From positions 1 to 43,562 of IMG/VR virus record IMGVR_UViG_3300028840_004424: a DNA stretch of 43,562 bases; one strand, 5' to 3'. Made by a program: the position numbers and the translations under genes. Source of the stretch: a virus. The notes below the pieces were generated by a model. That model was not told where the DNA came from. It did no database searches and worked only from the letters and a program-made list of their open reading frames with translations. Shown here piece by piece: positions 22,408 through 31,464 of this stretch. Position 1 is the first letter of the stretch; each line of letters opens with the position of its first letter.

Positions 22408-23003
22408 TGGCAATAACAGCAAGTGACATTTTAGATTACATACTAGCAAATAAGTTGCATGTAGAAGACGGTGAATATCTACTACAGGAAAAAGTTGACT
22501 CGATGGGTATTGACGCTGTTGAGAGTGCTAGGGTTTGGATTTGGGGAAGGTTTTTACATGCTGCAGAAACGGATCAGTTTGAAGCTATGACCCTTGCTAT
22601 ATTGAGTAATCTAGATTCAGGCGACATGGTATCTTTGGCGACTATCAGGGCAGCTTTAGAGACTGCAGGTGTTTCAGACGTAGCCCAGACGGTTATGATT
22701 TTTGATGTATGGTGTCAACTTGCTGTATCGAACATTTGGCAAGCGGCTAAAATTCACAAAGAAGGGATGTATTCCAAGACGGAAGCTCAAGAGATGATAG
22801 ATGCGATCATCGGACTTGATGCTTATTCGAGTATTACAGGGACAGGCTCAGGATCGGGATCTAGTGGTAGGGAGTTATTGGGTGAGCCTGTTATTGTAAC
22901 GGACAATTACACAAAAAAAGAAATAAGCATAGAATGCGAGGGATTTGATCCACCATGGTCAGAGGAAGATGAGGTATTTGAAGGTGTTTGGGGGTCCGAA
23001 TAA
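22407..23003 (+). CDS. Head-tail connector protein (gp36/DUF1320-position)
   Basis: The first 135 residues are all-helical (ASDILDYILANKL, ESARVWIWGRFLHAA, VAQTVMIFDVWCQLAV), a layout like Mu gp36 (DUF1320) connectors, which contact the portal ring. After TGSGSGSSG the C-terminal 45 residues are acidic with several Trp (FDPPWSEEDEVFEGVWG). It overlaps the next gene at TAATG. The call rests mainly on position and fold class. Confidence 0.6.
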   Translation: MAITASDILDYILANKLHVEDGEYLLQEKVDSMGIDAVESARVWIWGRFLHAAETDQFEAMTLAILSNLDSGDMVSLATIRAALETAGVSDVAQTVMIFDVWCQLAVSNIWQAAKIHKEGMYSKTEAQEMIDAIIGLDAYSSITGTGSGSGSSGRELLGEPVIVTDNYTKKEISIECEGFDPPWSEEDEVFEGVWGSE

Positions 23004-23422
23004 TGGCAACAGTTGAATCTAAATTTATAGGATTTGATCCCAGTGATGAATTTGCAAAATGGATTGATCGGTTATCTCAGAGATCTGAGATGAAAAAAGT
23101 TTTGGATGCCTTAGGAAAAGGAGGTGTTACTGAATCTGTCAAATTCATTATGCAAAAAAAAGTGGAACCGCCATTGAAAGATTCAACAGTTGAAAGGCGT
23201 AGAAAAAAATCAAACGTTCCGCTTTTTGATACTGGTGTAGGTGCTCGCCAAATAGCGCATGACGTTAGTGTCGTTGATCTAAATACACGAGTGGGTGTTC
23301 CTGATGGATACATGGCGTATCATCAAGAAGGCAGGGTTCCCAATGCTCCGAAGCGTGAGTTTTTGCAGTTACCAGATGATGACATGATCGAAAAGACGAT
23401 CATGTTTTACTTGGAGAAATAA
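23003..23422 (+). CDS. Virion morphogenesis / tail completion protein (Mu gpG-like)
   Basis: The 139-residue product ends with the pattern GVPDGYMAYHQEGRVPNAPKREFLQLPDDD followed by a final helix, which is characteristic of phage virion morphogenesis (P2 gpS/Mu gpG) proteins. The start overlaps the previous stop as TAATG. The family joins heads to tails or completes tails. The quoted pattern spans about residues 98-128 (D, H-Q-E-G-R-P, R-E-F-L as key positions). Confidence 0.75.
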   Translation: MATVESKFIGFDPSDEFAKWIDRLSQRSEMKKVLDALGKGGVTESVKFIMQKKVEPPLKDSTVERRRKKSNVPLFDTGVGARQIAHDVSVVDLNTRVGVPDGYMAYHQEGRVPNAPKREFLQLPDDDMIEKTIMFYLEK

Positions 23423-23425
23423 AAT

Positions 23426-23722
23426 ATGGGACAGGTTTTAACAAAACCAATAAGGAAAAAAAAGAAAATTGTAAAAGAGTCCAGACCAGGGCTTTACAGG
23501 GTTTACAGCGAACCACAGAAAAAAGAAGGTAGCAAAAAAGTCTCAGTGATTAGGGACGAGATTGTTGCAAAGTCCAAACAAGATGCTCTTGATCAGTTTT
23601 CCGAAAAGCACAAGCTTGTTGCAAAGCAAGCTTTTCTCGTCAGAAAACAAACAACAAAACCGTCAGATGTAAAAAAGAAGACAGAGGAAAAAAAACCTGA
23701 AAACAAAAAGGATAGTAAGTAA
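23426..23722 (+). CDS. Lys-rich small protein of the connector region
   Basis: The 98-residue protein is very basic. The core (RPGLYRVYSEPQ, then KKVSVIRDEIVAKSKQDALDQF, AKQAFLVRK) looks like a small alpha-beta unit of about 60 residues, with a Lys/Glu-rich tail. GGAGAAATAAAAT precedes the ATG. It may be a minor virion or assembly protein; no family recognised. Confidence 0.6.
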   Translation: MGQVLTKPIRKKKKIVKESRPGLYRVYSEPQKKEGSKKVSVIRDEIVAKSKQDALDQFSEKHKLVAKQAFLVRKQTTKPSDVKKKTEEKKPENKKDSK

Positions 23723-23724
23723 CA

Positions 23725-24279
23725 ATGGATCTCTTGAAGCAACTTGCTAAAGCAATACAAGATAGAACGGGAGTTAGATCCGAAGCTGATCCGAGCACAT
23801 CTAATATTCCTGACTCTCATTTTATTGTGTCTGCAAGTGCTTTTTGGCTTGAGCCGGATGGAACGCAAAGGGATGAAGGCTATTCATTTACTGAAAATGG
23901 GCCGCCTATCCTTGGTTTTAAGATGGCATTACCGATCAACGTTGTTTGGACCTGGACTGGCAATGGTGAGGCTTTCAGGGCAAGGGTTATTTATCAGACT
24001 GCAGAGAACGCAAAAAGTTTTCAAGAGCCTTTTAGGTTTTACGGTCAAATGATGAAGGTTCCCCCCGGTGAAGCTTACGATAAGATGGCAGCAAAGATCT
24101 CTGATTTTGATGATGTCAACATTGATGGAGTACAGGGACTCACTTACATTGTTTTGTTACAACGCAATGTTACTAATGATATTGTTTTTGCAAAACAAGA
24201 TGATGGTAAATTTTTGGTTGAACAGGCTTTTTCTGGTCATATTTACACAGAAGACGGTCAAAGGAGTAAACAGTCATGA
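23725..24279 (+). CDS. Neck/tail-terminator-region protein
   Basis: The 184-residue protein has an N-terminal helix (LLKQLAKAIQDRTG) followed by beta-rich sequence with several Trp (SASAFWLEPDG, LPINVVWTWTG), and the start AGGATAGTAAGTAACA ribosome site. It lies just before the sheath gene, where tail terminator or Mu gp37-like proteins are normally found. It ends in an ATGA overlap with the sheath. Function is inferred from position. Confidence 0.6.
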   Translation: MDLLKQLAKAIQDRTGVRSEADPSTSNIPDSHFIVSASAFWLEPDGTQRDEGYSFTENGPPILGFKMALPINVVWTWTGNGEAFRARVIYQTAENAKSFQEPFRFYGQMMKVPPGEAYDKMAAKISDFDDVNIDGVQGLTYIVLLQRNVTNDIVFAKQDDGKFLVEQAFSGHIYTEDGQRSKQS

Positions 24280-25751
24280 CATTGGTTAGTTATGGCGTTA
24301 ATGTCTATCAAGGGCCGACAAAGGGGCAACCACCTTTGCAGGTTGATAGCGAAATTCCCGCTATCATAGGAGCGTTTCCTTGTGATGATGGGGCCGGTTA
24401 TGAGATCGGCAAACCATTGGAATGGTACGCGTGCACAAGCTGGGAAGATTTTCAAAACCAATACGGTGATATAGCTGTATGGGGTACAGGCAATCTTGAT
24501 CGGTCCGATGGATGGAACGCATATAAATCGATAGAGAGAATTATGTACGGATTCGGGATCTATCCCGTGCTAATTTATAATGTATTAGATCCCTCAACAA
24601 ATGTGACATCAGTTGTCGACGAATCAAAAACTTTTGTATCTGGTACTGATTACGTGACATTGACAAACAAATATATTTTGATGTCAACGATTGTTGTTAC
24701 GGATGATCCGATGACAACAACATACGTTCTCGGAACAGACTACACATTGACCCGTAATACAACAACTGGTCTTGTTGAAGTTTATCGAATTGCCACCGGT
24801 GGTATTGGTGCAACCGATGACATTTTAGTTGACTACGATTATTGTGATCCAACATCGATCACAATGGCCCAGGTTACTGCAGCAATCCAAGGCGTTGATG
24901 ATATTGTCACATCTGTTGGCTTTTCATATCTGCCAGGTTGGTTACATGTTCCTTATTGGTCTATGAAAGATTACAATAGTATTCTTTACGCGACAGTAAG
25001 AACGGACATGCTTGCCATGGCCGATAATCTAAACAGTGTGTTTATGCTTCGCTTTGTCTACGATCTTGATGAAAGCGCATTTGCTACCAGTGGAGACCTC
25101 CAAGATCTTTATGACGAGAAAACGATCTTGTCTGAATTTGGCAGGGCCATTGCCGCTTCAGGGACCTATGGCGCGACAACTGAACAGTTAGGATCTGACT
25201 GGTACATAGGCATGCAATCGGATGAAGTACAACTCAATGGTTATCCAGGTGTGTCTTGTTCGAATAGACCGCTGACAGGTTTCACACCGGATAACAAGCT
25301 GTCATTTCCGACTCAATCAAATGCAGTCAGGGACAAAGGGATCATATGTTCAATCCTTGATACTGCAGATCGTGGTTGGTGTTTATGGGGTACCTGGACA
25401 AGCTATTTTAACGGAACAGCAACAGACCTAGCACTTGATTCGACAAATCAAAACGATGTTATTGTTTATCTAAACAAATCCATTATTCGTGACCTGTGGG
25501 TAAAAGCACAAGATCGTAATTTTAACAAATACACGATCTTTGCCTACGTGGACAGCATGAACACGCTAGGAAAACAACTGGTTTCAAGGGGTCAGATGAT
25601 TGGCTTTGAGATTGAATTTAGAGAGGAAGACAATCCAGATCTTTCGACGATGATCAAGCTCAGGCTTTACATACTGGCACCCGAGCCACAGAAAAGAACA
25701 GACGTTGAGATACAAGTTGATCTAACTTATTTCAACACTCTGTTTGGTTAG
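24276..25751 (+). CDS. Contractile tail sheath protein
   Basis: The 491-residue protein starts TLVSYGVNVYQGPTKGQPP and contains PAIIGAFPCDDGAG, then long beta-rich insertions, then GVSCSNRPLTGFTPDNKLSFPTQSNAV, CSILDTADRGWCLWGTWTS, NKSIIRDLWVKAQDRNF and a C-terminal REEDNPDLSTMIKLRLYI, all in the order expected for phage sheath proteins. AAAGGAGTAAACAGTC precedes the ATG. It makes the contractile sheath, defining the phage as a myovirus-type virion. Confidence 0.9.
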   Translation: MTLVSYGVNVYQGPTKGQPPLQVDSEIPAIIGAFPCDDGAGYEIGKPLEWYACTSWEDFQNQYGDIAVWGTGNLDRSDGWNAYKSIERIMYGFGIYPVLIYNVLDPSTNVTSVVDESKTFVSGTDYVTLTNKYILMSTIVVTDDPMTTTYVLGTDYTLTRNTTTGLVEVYRIATGGIGATDDILVDYDYCDPTSITMAQVTAAIQGVDDIVTSVGFSYLPGWLHVPYWSMKDYNSILYATVRTDMLAMADNLNSVFMLRFVYDLDESAFATSGDLQDLYDEKTILSEFGRAIAASGTYGATTEQLGSDWYIGMQSDEVQLNGYPGVSCSNRPLTGFTPDNKLSFPTQSNAVRDKGIICSILDTADRGWCLWGTWTSYFNGTATDLALDSTNQNDVIVYLNKSIIRDLWVKAQDRNFNKYTIFAYVDSMNTLGKQLVSRGQMIGFEIEFREEDNPDLSTMIKLRLYILAPEPQKRTDVEIQVDLTYFNTLFG

Positions 25752-25761
25752 GAGGAAAAAA

Positions 25762-26301
25762 ATGCCAGTTGCAGATCAATTAATTAAAGCGTTTCAGGTC
25801 TCTAAATTTCAGTGTTATTTTGACGGTGATCCACAACCATATGTTGCACAGGTAACATTACCAGCAATCAACAATGCTATCGAGACCTTTAACAACACAA
25901 GCACCGGGGGACCTGTCGAGGTTGCAGACCCTTGGAGAGCTGCTCCAGATGGGGACGGCGAGATCACTTTTGAAGCTGATAGCGCAACAATTCTACCTAA
26001 GATTATGGACGCATCCAAAATTGTCCAACTAAATCTTGCCATGGCTCAGAACAACTTAAACCCACAACTTGGTCAGTTTTTGCCCATACCGATCAACTAC
26101 AAAATTGGTGCTCAGTTTTGGGGCCCAGGCCTGGGGACGATTGGGCTAAGTGTTAAACGAGAGATCACCGCAAAGTTCAAATTGTTTACACTTGTAATGG
26201 AGGTAAACCTTGTCAAGGTAATCAATTATGATTTTGTAAATGGTCAGTACGAAACGGACGCGGCAAGTTTGACCGCTGCATTAACAAACATTTTTGGATA
26301 A
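25762..26301 (+). CDS. Tail tube protein (P2 FII-like)
   Basis: The 179-residue protein has the tail-tube layout: a hydrophobic N-terminal strand, TLPAINNAIETFNNTSTGGPVEVAD, DGEITFEAD, and a C-terminal beta region (GLSVKREITAKFKLFTLVMEVNLVKV). The P-A-I-N-N-A and G-G-P-V-E-V-A motif is close to FII-type inner tube proteins. GGAGGAAAAAA precedes the ATG; an upstream in-frame codon at 25744 is less likely. Directly follows the sheath, as in P2. Confidence 0.85.
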   Translation: MPVADQLIKAFQVSKFQCYFDGDPQPYVAQVTLPAINNAIETFNNTSTGGPVEVADPWRAAPDGDGEITFEADSATILPKIMDASKIVQLNLAMAQNNLNPQLGQFLPIPINYKIGAQFWGPGLGTIGLSVKREITAKFKLFTLVMEVNLVKVINYDFVNGQYETDAASLTAALTNIFG

Positions 26302-26330
26302 AAAAAATCCTAAGAATCGAGGGAAAAAAA

Positions 26331-26753
26331 ATGAGTGAAAAAGAAAACGAAAAGAAACAAACGATAAAAGAAAAAATTTTAGGTGCAAAAGAGCAAGCAA
26401 AAGAGTATGAGCCACAGATTGAAGAGATCGAGGCAATGTCGAAAGATCTTGGTTATGACATTGGTTATGATCAGGACTTTGCTCGACAAACACCAAAGAA
26501 AGAAGGGTTGCCAAAGGTGGAGCTGACAAGACCGTCAACGGTAGGGGATGGCATACGAGCGGAATTGATGGCTAGGAGACATTTTGGCATAGGGGTTGAT
26601 GAACCCGTCCCTGATTTTGCTCTGATGCTTGCTAAGATCTCTATGCTGGTTAAATTTGATGGTAAGCTTTTACCATTGCCAGAGATTGAAAAAATAGACC
26701 CAGATTTTTTATTTCAATTGTCGCTAGTTTACGCGAGACATCTAGCGGCTTAG
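26331..26753 (+). CDS. Tail assembly chaperone, zero-frame product (gpE-like)
   Basis: The 140-residue product is acidic at its N-terminus and has RPSTVGDGIRAELMARRHFGI in the middle and DFLFQLSLVYARHL at the end. It is followed by an overlapping frame that is expressed by -1 frameshifting. It lies between the tube and baseplate genes. The family binds and folds the tape measure protein during tail assembly. GAGGGAAAAAAA precedes the ATG. Confidence 0.78.
   Translation: MSEKENEKKQTIKEKILGAKEQAKEYEPQIEEIEAMSKDLGYDIGYDQDFARQTPKKEGLPKVELTRPSTVGDGIRAELMARRHFGIGVDEPVPDFALMLAKISMLVKFDGKLLPLPEIEKIDPDFLFQLSLVYARHLAA
26705..26711 (+). promoter_or_regulatory. T TTT TTA -1 ribosomal frameshift site
   Basis: At codons 125-127 the frame reads gaT TTT TTA, a canonical XXXYYYZ slippery heptamer in the correct phase. 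The -1 frame is then open for 69 codons to 26920. This is the conserved frameshift of tail chaperone genes (gpG/gpGT, E/E'). The predicted fusion has 196 residues. Confidence 0.8.
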
Positions 26754-26920
26754 AGGATTGGGTTTTGACAGATATTACAGAGGATAAGGTAATTGAGATA
26801 CACGCCTATTTATGGGCCAATGGTTTGCCGTTATCCTACGATGATGTCATGTGTTTTAAGGAGACTTATTTTTGGAAACTGTATAATCAATATGTAGATG
26901 AGTTAAAAAGTAGGAGCTGA
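26711..26920 (+). CDS. Tail chaperone -1 frameshift extension (E'-like)
   Basis: Beginning after the slippery site, the -1 frame reads ISIVASLRETSSGLEDWVLTDI, then DKVIEIHAYLWANGLPLSY, then ETYFWKLYNQYVDELKSRS. This is helical, coding-like sequence with no good ATG or ribosome site of its own, which argues for frameshift expression. It ends one base before the next ATG. The extension is the part that usually contacts the tape measure. Confidence 0.75.
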   Translation: MSIVASLRETSSGLEDWVLTDITEDKVIEIHAYLWANGLPLSYDDVMCFKETYFWKLYNQYVDELKSRS

Positions 26921-26921
26921 T

Positions 26922-27269
26922 ATGCCTGGTCATAAAAGACTTTCTTTTGAGCAAATTGGATACAACGAAGATTCAAGGCGTACAAGGACTAAAAAGGGAG
27001 TACTAAGGGAAATAACAACACCACAATTTTCAATTCCTATGTCTACGGAAGGGACGCTTTTACATTTACGAGTTGATAGACAAGACATAACTAACGCGGT
27101 AAAAAACAGGAACGATATTGTTGACACCATTGAGATATATAAAAACGCTGTTGTTTTAACTAAAGCTTTTCCAACTTATTCCCTTGATTACTCTTTTATT
27201 AAACAATCAATTTACATAAATTATTTAGGCGATCAATCTGAGAAAGTTGAGCCAGGGGTTTATCAATGA
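26922..27269 (+). CDS. Small baseplate-region protein
   Basis: The 115-residue protein starts one base after the chaperone extension and ends in an ATGA overlap with the gpJ-like gene. It is basic at the N-terminus and beta-rich later (GTLLHLRVDRQDITNAV, DTIEIYKNAVVLTKAF, QSIYINYLG). Position before gpJ is where P2 has gpW (gp25-like), but the gp25 pattern is not visible, so no family is claimed. Confidence 0.6.
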   Translation: MPGHKRLSFEQIGYNEDSRRTRTKKGVLREITTPQFSIPMSTEGTLLHLRVDRQDITNAVKNRNDIVDTIEIYKNAVVLTKAFPTYSLDYSFIKQSIYINYLGDQSEKVEPGVYQ

Positions 27270-28744
27270 CAAATATATTTAGTCTAGATTTTACCGAAAT
27301 GTTTGAGCATATGATCGGTGTTTATGAAGATATTTCTGGTTATACCATTGAACGTCAGGATGCTGAGAGGTTGATGTTTCAGATCTTCTCTGAGGAAATA
27401 TATTACTGGGGATCTGGCTGGGTGTCGGCAAGTCAACAAAACTTCTTAAGCGGTATGACGGATGATCAGATTGACGAATACGGCGAATTTACAGATACAG
27501 AAAGGCTTGCCTCGACGCCTGCGTCTTTTGTTGTTAGATTTGAGTTTTATGAGCCACTAGTCACGGCCCTGATATTGTATGAAAACACAACCGTTCCAGG
27601 AACAAACGAAAACGGAACATATACATTTAAGATAACAGAAGACACCTATGTTGACGCTGGTCTTGACCATTATGATATTGAAATGTTTGAGTTTATTGAT
27701 TCAACAACAAACAGTGGAGCAAGTGCAAATAATATTGAAATAGGAAACATTACAGCATTAGATACTGACTCCGAAGCATTGTACGAAAATAATATTATCG
27801 AGACTGTTTCTAACATAACAGAAAGCTCCGGTGGTGTCGACTCTGAGAGTGATGAAAATTATATTGAGAGGCTTAGGCTTGCTCCTAGTAAATTCTCAAC
27901 CGGGGGAGCCTATGACGCTTACCGTTATTGGGCAAGGCGAGCGAGCGCAAACATTGCAGATGTTGGTTTAGTAAAAGTTGGATGGAATATTAATCTTTAT
28001 ATATTGCCGCAAAACTATGACGGTGCTTATGATATTGAATTAATTGGAGATGAAAATTCACAGCTAGATAATTTGTCCCTAACTGGGTTAACAATAGATG
28101 AGCCCCAATTTGGAACAACTGGCAATACTGATAATGGTGTTCTTTATTGGAATCTAACTGACACCGGGGGAACAAGGACTTTTTCTATTTATTCGGATAG
28201 CGCTAAGACAACCCTGGTTGCTCAGTATACCGGCTCGGATGGATTAGGGGTTACAGTTGCAGAGCAAGGTGGATCTGGGCTATCTGGTACTGTTGATCTT
28301 GCTTATACAGCGGATGATACAGATTCTTCAAATAGAATCAATTCAGCTATGCAAAGTGTAGGAGCTGTTCAGTTAGTAATGTATCCTGAAACAGGTTACT
28401 CAAAAATAAGACCATTAAATGATATTGTTAAATCAAATCTTATTTCTGATGTTTCTTTTACAATTTCAGGCATAGATATTGTGATTGATACTAACAATAT
28501 TGAAACGGTAAAAAACAAAACTTTGCAAGCTGTTGACATTTTTATTGTGTCTCTAAAAAACAAAGCTGGTAAAGATGTTGTTAGGTCTCAGTTAGAAGGG
28601 ATAATATCATCTATTGAAGGTGTTAAACAAGTAGTTGTTGAGCTTAACAGCAGTTCAGGCATAGCAAAAATATCAATAGCTAATTCGGAGGTTGCTTTTG
28701 GATCTTTTTCTAGCAGTAACCTGACGATAACGGTTGAGCTATGA
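27266..28744 (+). CDS. Baseplate wedge protein J-like with inserted domain
   Basis: The N-terminal half (LFSLDF... to SGGVDSESDENYIERLR and RRASANIADVGLVKVG near residue 235) and the C-terminal strands match gpJ/gp47 baseplate wedge proteins. Between about 250 and 360 an extra beta-rich domain is inserted (NGVLYWNLTDTGGTRTFSIY, then GGSGLSGTVDLAYTADDTDS), of a kind seen repeatedly in phage fibres and decorated virion proteins. The total of 492 residues is longer than P2 J. ATGA overlaps join it to both neighbours. Confidence 0.8.
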   Translation: MTNIFSLDFTEMFEHMIGVYEDISGYTIERQDAERLMFQIFSEEIYYWGSGWVSASQQNFLSGMTDDQIDEYGEFTDTERLASTPASFVVRFEFYEPLVTALILYENTTVPGTNENGTYTFKITEDTYVDAGLDHYDIEMFEFIDSTTNSGASANNIEIGNITALDTDSEALYENNIIETVSNITESSGGVDSESDENYIERLRLAPSKFSTGGAYDAYRYWARRASANIADVGLVKVGWNINLYILPQNYDGAYDIELIGDENSQLDNLSLTGLTIDEPQFGTTGNTDNGVLYWNLTDTGGTRTFSIYSDSAKTTLVAQYTGSDGLGVTVAEQGGSGLSGTVDLAYTADDTDSSNRINSAMQSVGAVQLVMYPETGYSKIRPLNDIVKSNLISDVSFTISGIDIVIDTNNIETVKNKTLQAVDIFIVSLKNKAGKDVVRSQLEGIISSIEGVKQVVVELNSSSGIAKISIANSEVAFGSFSSSNLTITVEL

Positions 28745-29409
28745 CGGAAAGTGTATCTAGATTTTTTAAATGGTCTGATGATAGCGGTAATTTTGCGACC
28801 AGCAATCTTTCTGTTCAGGGGTTCATTGCTGCAATTGATTACATGATATATGATACAAGCTACACGAAACAAGATCTTTCTGTTTTAACACATATCCCTT
28901 TGAATGATTTATTGTTGCGCGTACCAATATTTAAAGGCATCAAATACAATCTTTATAGAGAAAATGTTCTTGACGAACTTGCTGAACAATTCAATGTGTT
29001 AGGCTGGCAGTATGCTGGTAAGTACAACATAACTACCACAGTCCAAGATAGAAAAAATGATTTTTTAAAAGTGTCAGGTGATATACTTAGACATGCTGGG
29101 ACAGCATACGCTATCTATATGATAATGACACAATTTGGTTATACCAATGTAATTGTTCATGAAAATTGGGATGTTGGTATTTTGTATGATGGCGTTTTTG
29201 ATTATGACGGAAAAGCCATTTACAGTGGTAGTTTAGATAATCAGCTTTTTGTTGTTGAGTTTACATCCGATCATGACATTGACTCTGATGAACAAGATGC
29301 AATAGTTGACCTGATTAATTCTTACAAAAAATATAGGATTGAGCTTTATGCTCTAATCATTCACGAGCCGTCAAACCCCGGTGGAAGGACCGAGGTTATT
29401 TGGCCATAG
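28741..29409 (+). CDS. Baseplate protein I-like
   Basis: The 222-residue protein follows gpJ with an ATGA overlap. The pattern LAEQFNVLGWQY, then RHAGTAYAIYMIMTQFGYTNVIVHENWDVG near residues 118-145, corresponds to the GT..A....L...G....E.W segment of phage tail protein I. An aromatic loop (YDGVFDYDGKAIYSG) follows, and the C-terminus is PGGRTEVIWP. gpI joins the wedge to the fibre in P2. Confidence 0.75.
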   Translation: MTESVSRFFKWSDDSGNFATSNLSVQGFIAAIDYMIYDTSYTKQDLSVLTHIPLNDLLLRVPIFKGIKYNLYRENVLDELAEQFNVLGWQYAGKYNITTTVQDRKNDFLKVSGDILRHAGTAYAIYMIMTQFGYTNVIVHENWDVGILYDGVFDYDGKAIYSGSLDNQLFVVEFTSDHDIDSDEQDAIVDLINSYKKYRIELYALIIHEPSNPGGRTEVIWP

Positions 29410-29419
29410 GAGTTTTATT

Positions 29420-30961
29420 ATGTGGGATCCTAATGACTGGATTACAGATTTTGCAACAGCATACAGAACGATTAAGGTGCCTGAAACAACCGATCCCGTT
29501 CTAGGGCTTGATGAACCTGTAGGGGCAATTTTATTTTCTGCTCTGCCTGATTATTCTGGATCTCAATTTGCAAACATGGCCAACAATTCACTTTACAACG
29601 AGTTGCGTTTTATTGATGACAACGTTACTTTAACTGTTGGCAATGAGACGCAATTGATTGCAGCTAAAGACTGGTTGTCTAGGCGTACCGTCTTGATTGG
29701 AGGGGTAGGAATAACGGTCAACATAACTGCAAGTTTTTCGTCAGATGAATGGCCGATTGTTTTTAGCGGTATCGTTGGAGACGGTTATATTTATATAAAT
29801 GGCAACGGCTATAGTTTAACAAATACTGACAATACTAGATTCTTTTATTTTGACAGGTGTATGGTTGAGGCGCAAGTCTATGATGTTGACTTAACAAACA
29901 CTGATGCCCTTGGTGCAACATACATTGAAGCTGTTGACTGTTTTTATGTTAGGTTTGTAGCTGTGACTTTTAAAGAACCTACTGCAGCAAGTTACGGAAT
30001 AAAACTTCAAAATGTTTTTAATTCATCAATTTCTGGATGTTCATTTGAAGACGATTTCATATCATTTTTAGAGATGATCAACTCATTTTGTTCTGTTAAC
30101 GCTTCGTCAGATTTCGGATCGATACCAACAACGCAACCTATTAAAATATCTTATGGTAGCGTGTTGCACTTCGATAAACTAGATGTTTCTCTTACTGGCC
30201 AAAGTTTAACTTCGCCTGTTTATGTTGGTGTTGTTCGGGATGATTCATCACGTGTTCATTGTGTTGCCTACGGAACAAGTGGTGTTGTTACATTTACCGG
30301 GTCTGATCCTACCGCTGTTTCTGCAGACATACAAAGATTCTTAGACTTTATGCCAAAAGAATTAAACACTGACGTTACACTGGTTTTACCTGCAATTACC
30401 ATCAATGCATATCCTTTGACCGTTGAAGGTTTTTATGGAACAGGGACGCTTAAAATAAAAGGTGCAACGTCATATACATCAAAAAATCTCAGCTTAACAA
30501 CTATTATTTCAACAGACGACGATGATTCAGCGGTTGAGATTAAACACTGTAGGTGTAAAGTTGTTTTGGATAACTTAAAACTTAACCGAAGTGATTCAGG
30601 TGCAACAGTTGGATCTTTAGCATATATACTTGATTCCAGAAATGTTCTTTGCAATGTTCTTTATGCAGTCTCGGCCAATTACAATTCAAATGGATGGCTT
30701 GCACAAGAGAGCCAGTTTGTGATGATACACGAGTGTTATTGTGGTAAGACTGACAATGGGATTGTTGCCACTGATGCTAGTTATGTTGTTGCACTAGATA
30801 ACGTAGAGGAAAATAGCGGGTCTTCTCTGTGGCCAGCTCAGTATGGAAACTATGCAACCAATGGATCAATTATCAGAATGACAACCGGGGCTTCTAATCA
30901 GATAAATGGTGCTTCAGGGAGTGCAACATCAGACAATGGTGGAGATACGCACGCAAGCTGA
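29420..30961 (+). CDS. Beta-helix tail protein (spike-like)
   Basis: ATG 29420 has AGGAGTTTTATT upstream and is preferred to 29381. The first 70 residues may be a baseplate-binding part. The rest is strand-rich with repeated short turns (YIYINGNGYSLTNTDN, IEAVDCFYVRFVAVTF, LQNVFNSSISGCSFED, HCRCKVVLDNLKLNRS), typical of a right-handed parallel beta-helix as in tailspikes. The end is Ser/Thr/Gly-rich. No catalytic residues were recognised. It sits in the usual position of a gpH-like fibre, after gpI. Confidence 0.65.
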   Translation: MWDPNDWITDFATAYRTIKVPETTDPVLGLDEPVGAILFSALPDYSGSQFANMANNSLYNELRFIDDNVTLTVGNETQLIAAKDWLSRRTVLIGGVGITVNITASFSSDEWPIVFSGIVGDGYIYINGNGYSLTNTDNTRFFYFDRCMVEAQVYDVDLTNTDALGATYIEAVDCFYVRFVAVTFKEPTAASYGIKLQNVFNSSISGCSFEDDFISFLEMINSFCSVNASSDFGSIPTTQPIKISYGSVLHFDKLDVSLTGQSLTSPVYVGVVRDDSSRVHCVAYGTSGVVTFTGSDPTAVSADIQRFLDFMPKELNTDVTLVLPAITINAYPLTVEGFYGTGTLKIKGATSYTSKNLSLTTIISTDDDDSAVEIKHCRCKVVLDNLKLNRSDSGATVGSLAYILDSRNVLCNVLYAVSANYNSNGWLAQESQFVMIHECYCGKTDNGIVATDASYVVALDNVEENSGSSLWPAQYGNYATNGSIIRMTTGASNQINGASGSATSDNGGDTHAS

Positions 30962-31464
30962 TGATTACTAATAGAATACTACCATGTGAATTACTTTCCT
31001 ACTCTGTTGACGGGTATGCAACTGTAAAACTTCCACAATATGAGGGAGATATTAGAGATCTTACAATTGAAGAGGTTGTTCCAGTTAACACAAATTCACT
31101 ATCTCAATTTAACCCTAAGATTGGTGACAAAGTTCTTGTGTGTTTTGATCATTTTGGAGATTCTTATCTACTTGGTTCTCTTCATTGTCAACAACAACCA
31201 TTTACTGAACCACTTTTACCAGATCAAAATCAAGTTGTTGCAAATGATAATATTTCTTTAAAACAAACAGCCCTAGGACAATTTGGTGTAACGAAAAACA
31301 ATATTGTTCCAGTACCTCCATTTACAAATAACGAATTACTCGATATTATTTTAACCTGGATGAATCTTGTTAATACTTCCACGTGTCCCCCAGGTAGTCC
31401 GTTAAGCAACTCTGTAAATATGGTTTTACTTTATACCTTATTGTTACAGTTTAAGGTACCATAA
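30961..31464 (+). CDS. Baseplate spike/hub protein with OB-like domain (gpV/gp138-like)
   Basis: Residues 1-85 (ILPCELLSYSVDGYATVKLPQYEG, then FNPKIGDKVLVCFDHFGDSYLLGSLH) match the OB-fold of phage spike proteins such as P2 gpV or Gp138, in which the loop before GDxVLV and a Gly near the end are conserved. The C-terminal part is helical. It overlaps both neighbours (TGATG, TAATG). It probably forms the tip of the central spike complex. Confidence 0.7.
   Translation: MITNRILPCELLSYSVDGYATVKLPQYEGDIRDLTIEEVVPVNTNSLSQFNPKIGDKVLVCFDHFGDSYLLGSLHCQQQPFTEPLLPDQNQVVANDNISLKQTALGQFGVTKNNIVPVPPFTNNELLDIILTWMNLVNTSTCPPGSPLSNSVNMVLLYTLLLQFKVP

Noticed and set aside
26766-26795. TTGACA-containing sequence resembling the P1-P3 promoters on the plus strand
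   Set aside because: It lies inside the frameshift extension of the tail chaperone, has no -10 at 17 bases and lacks the CAGGT register.
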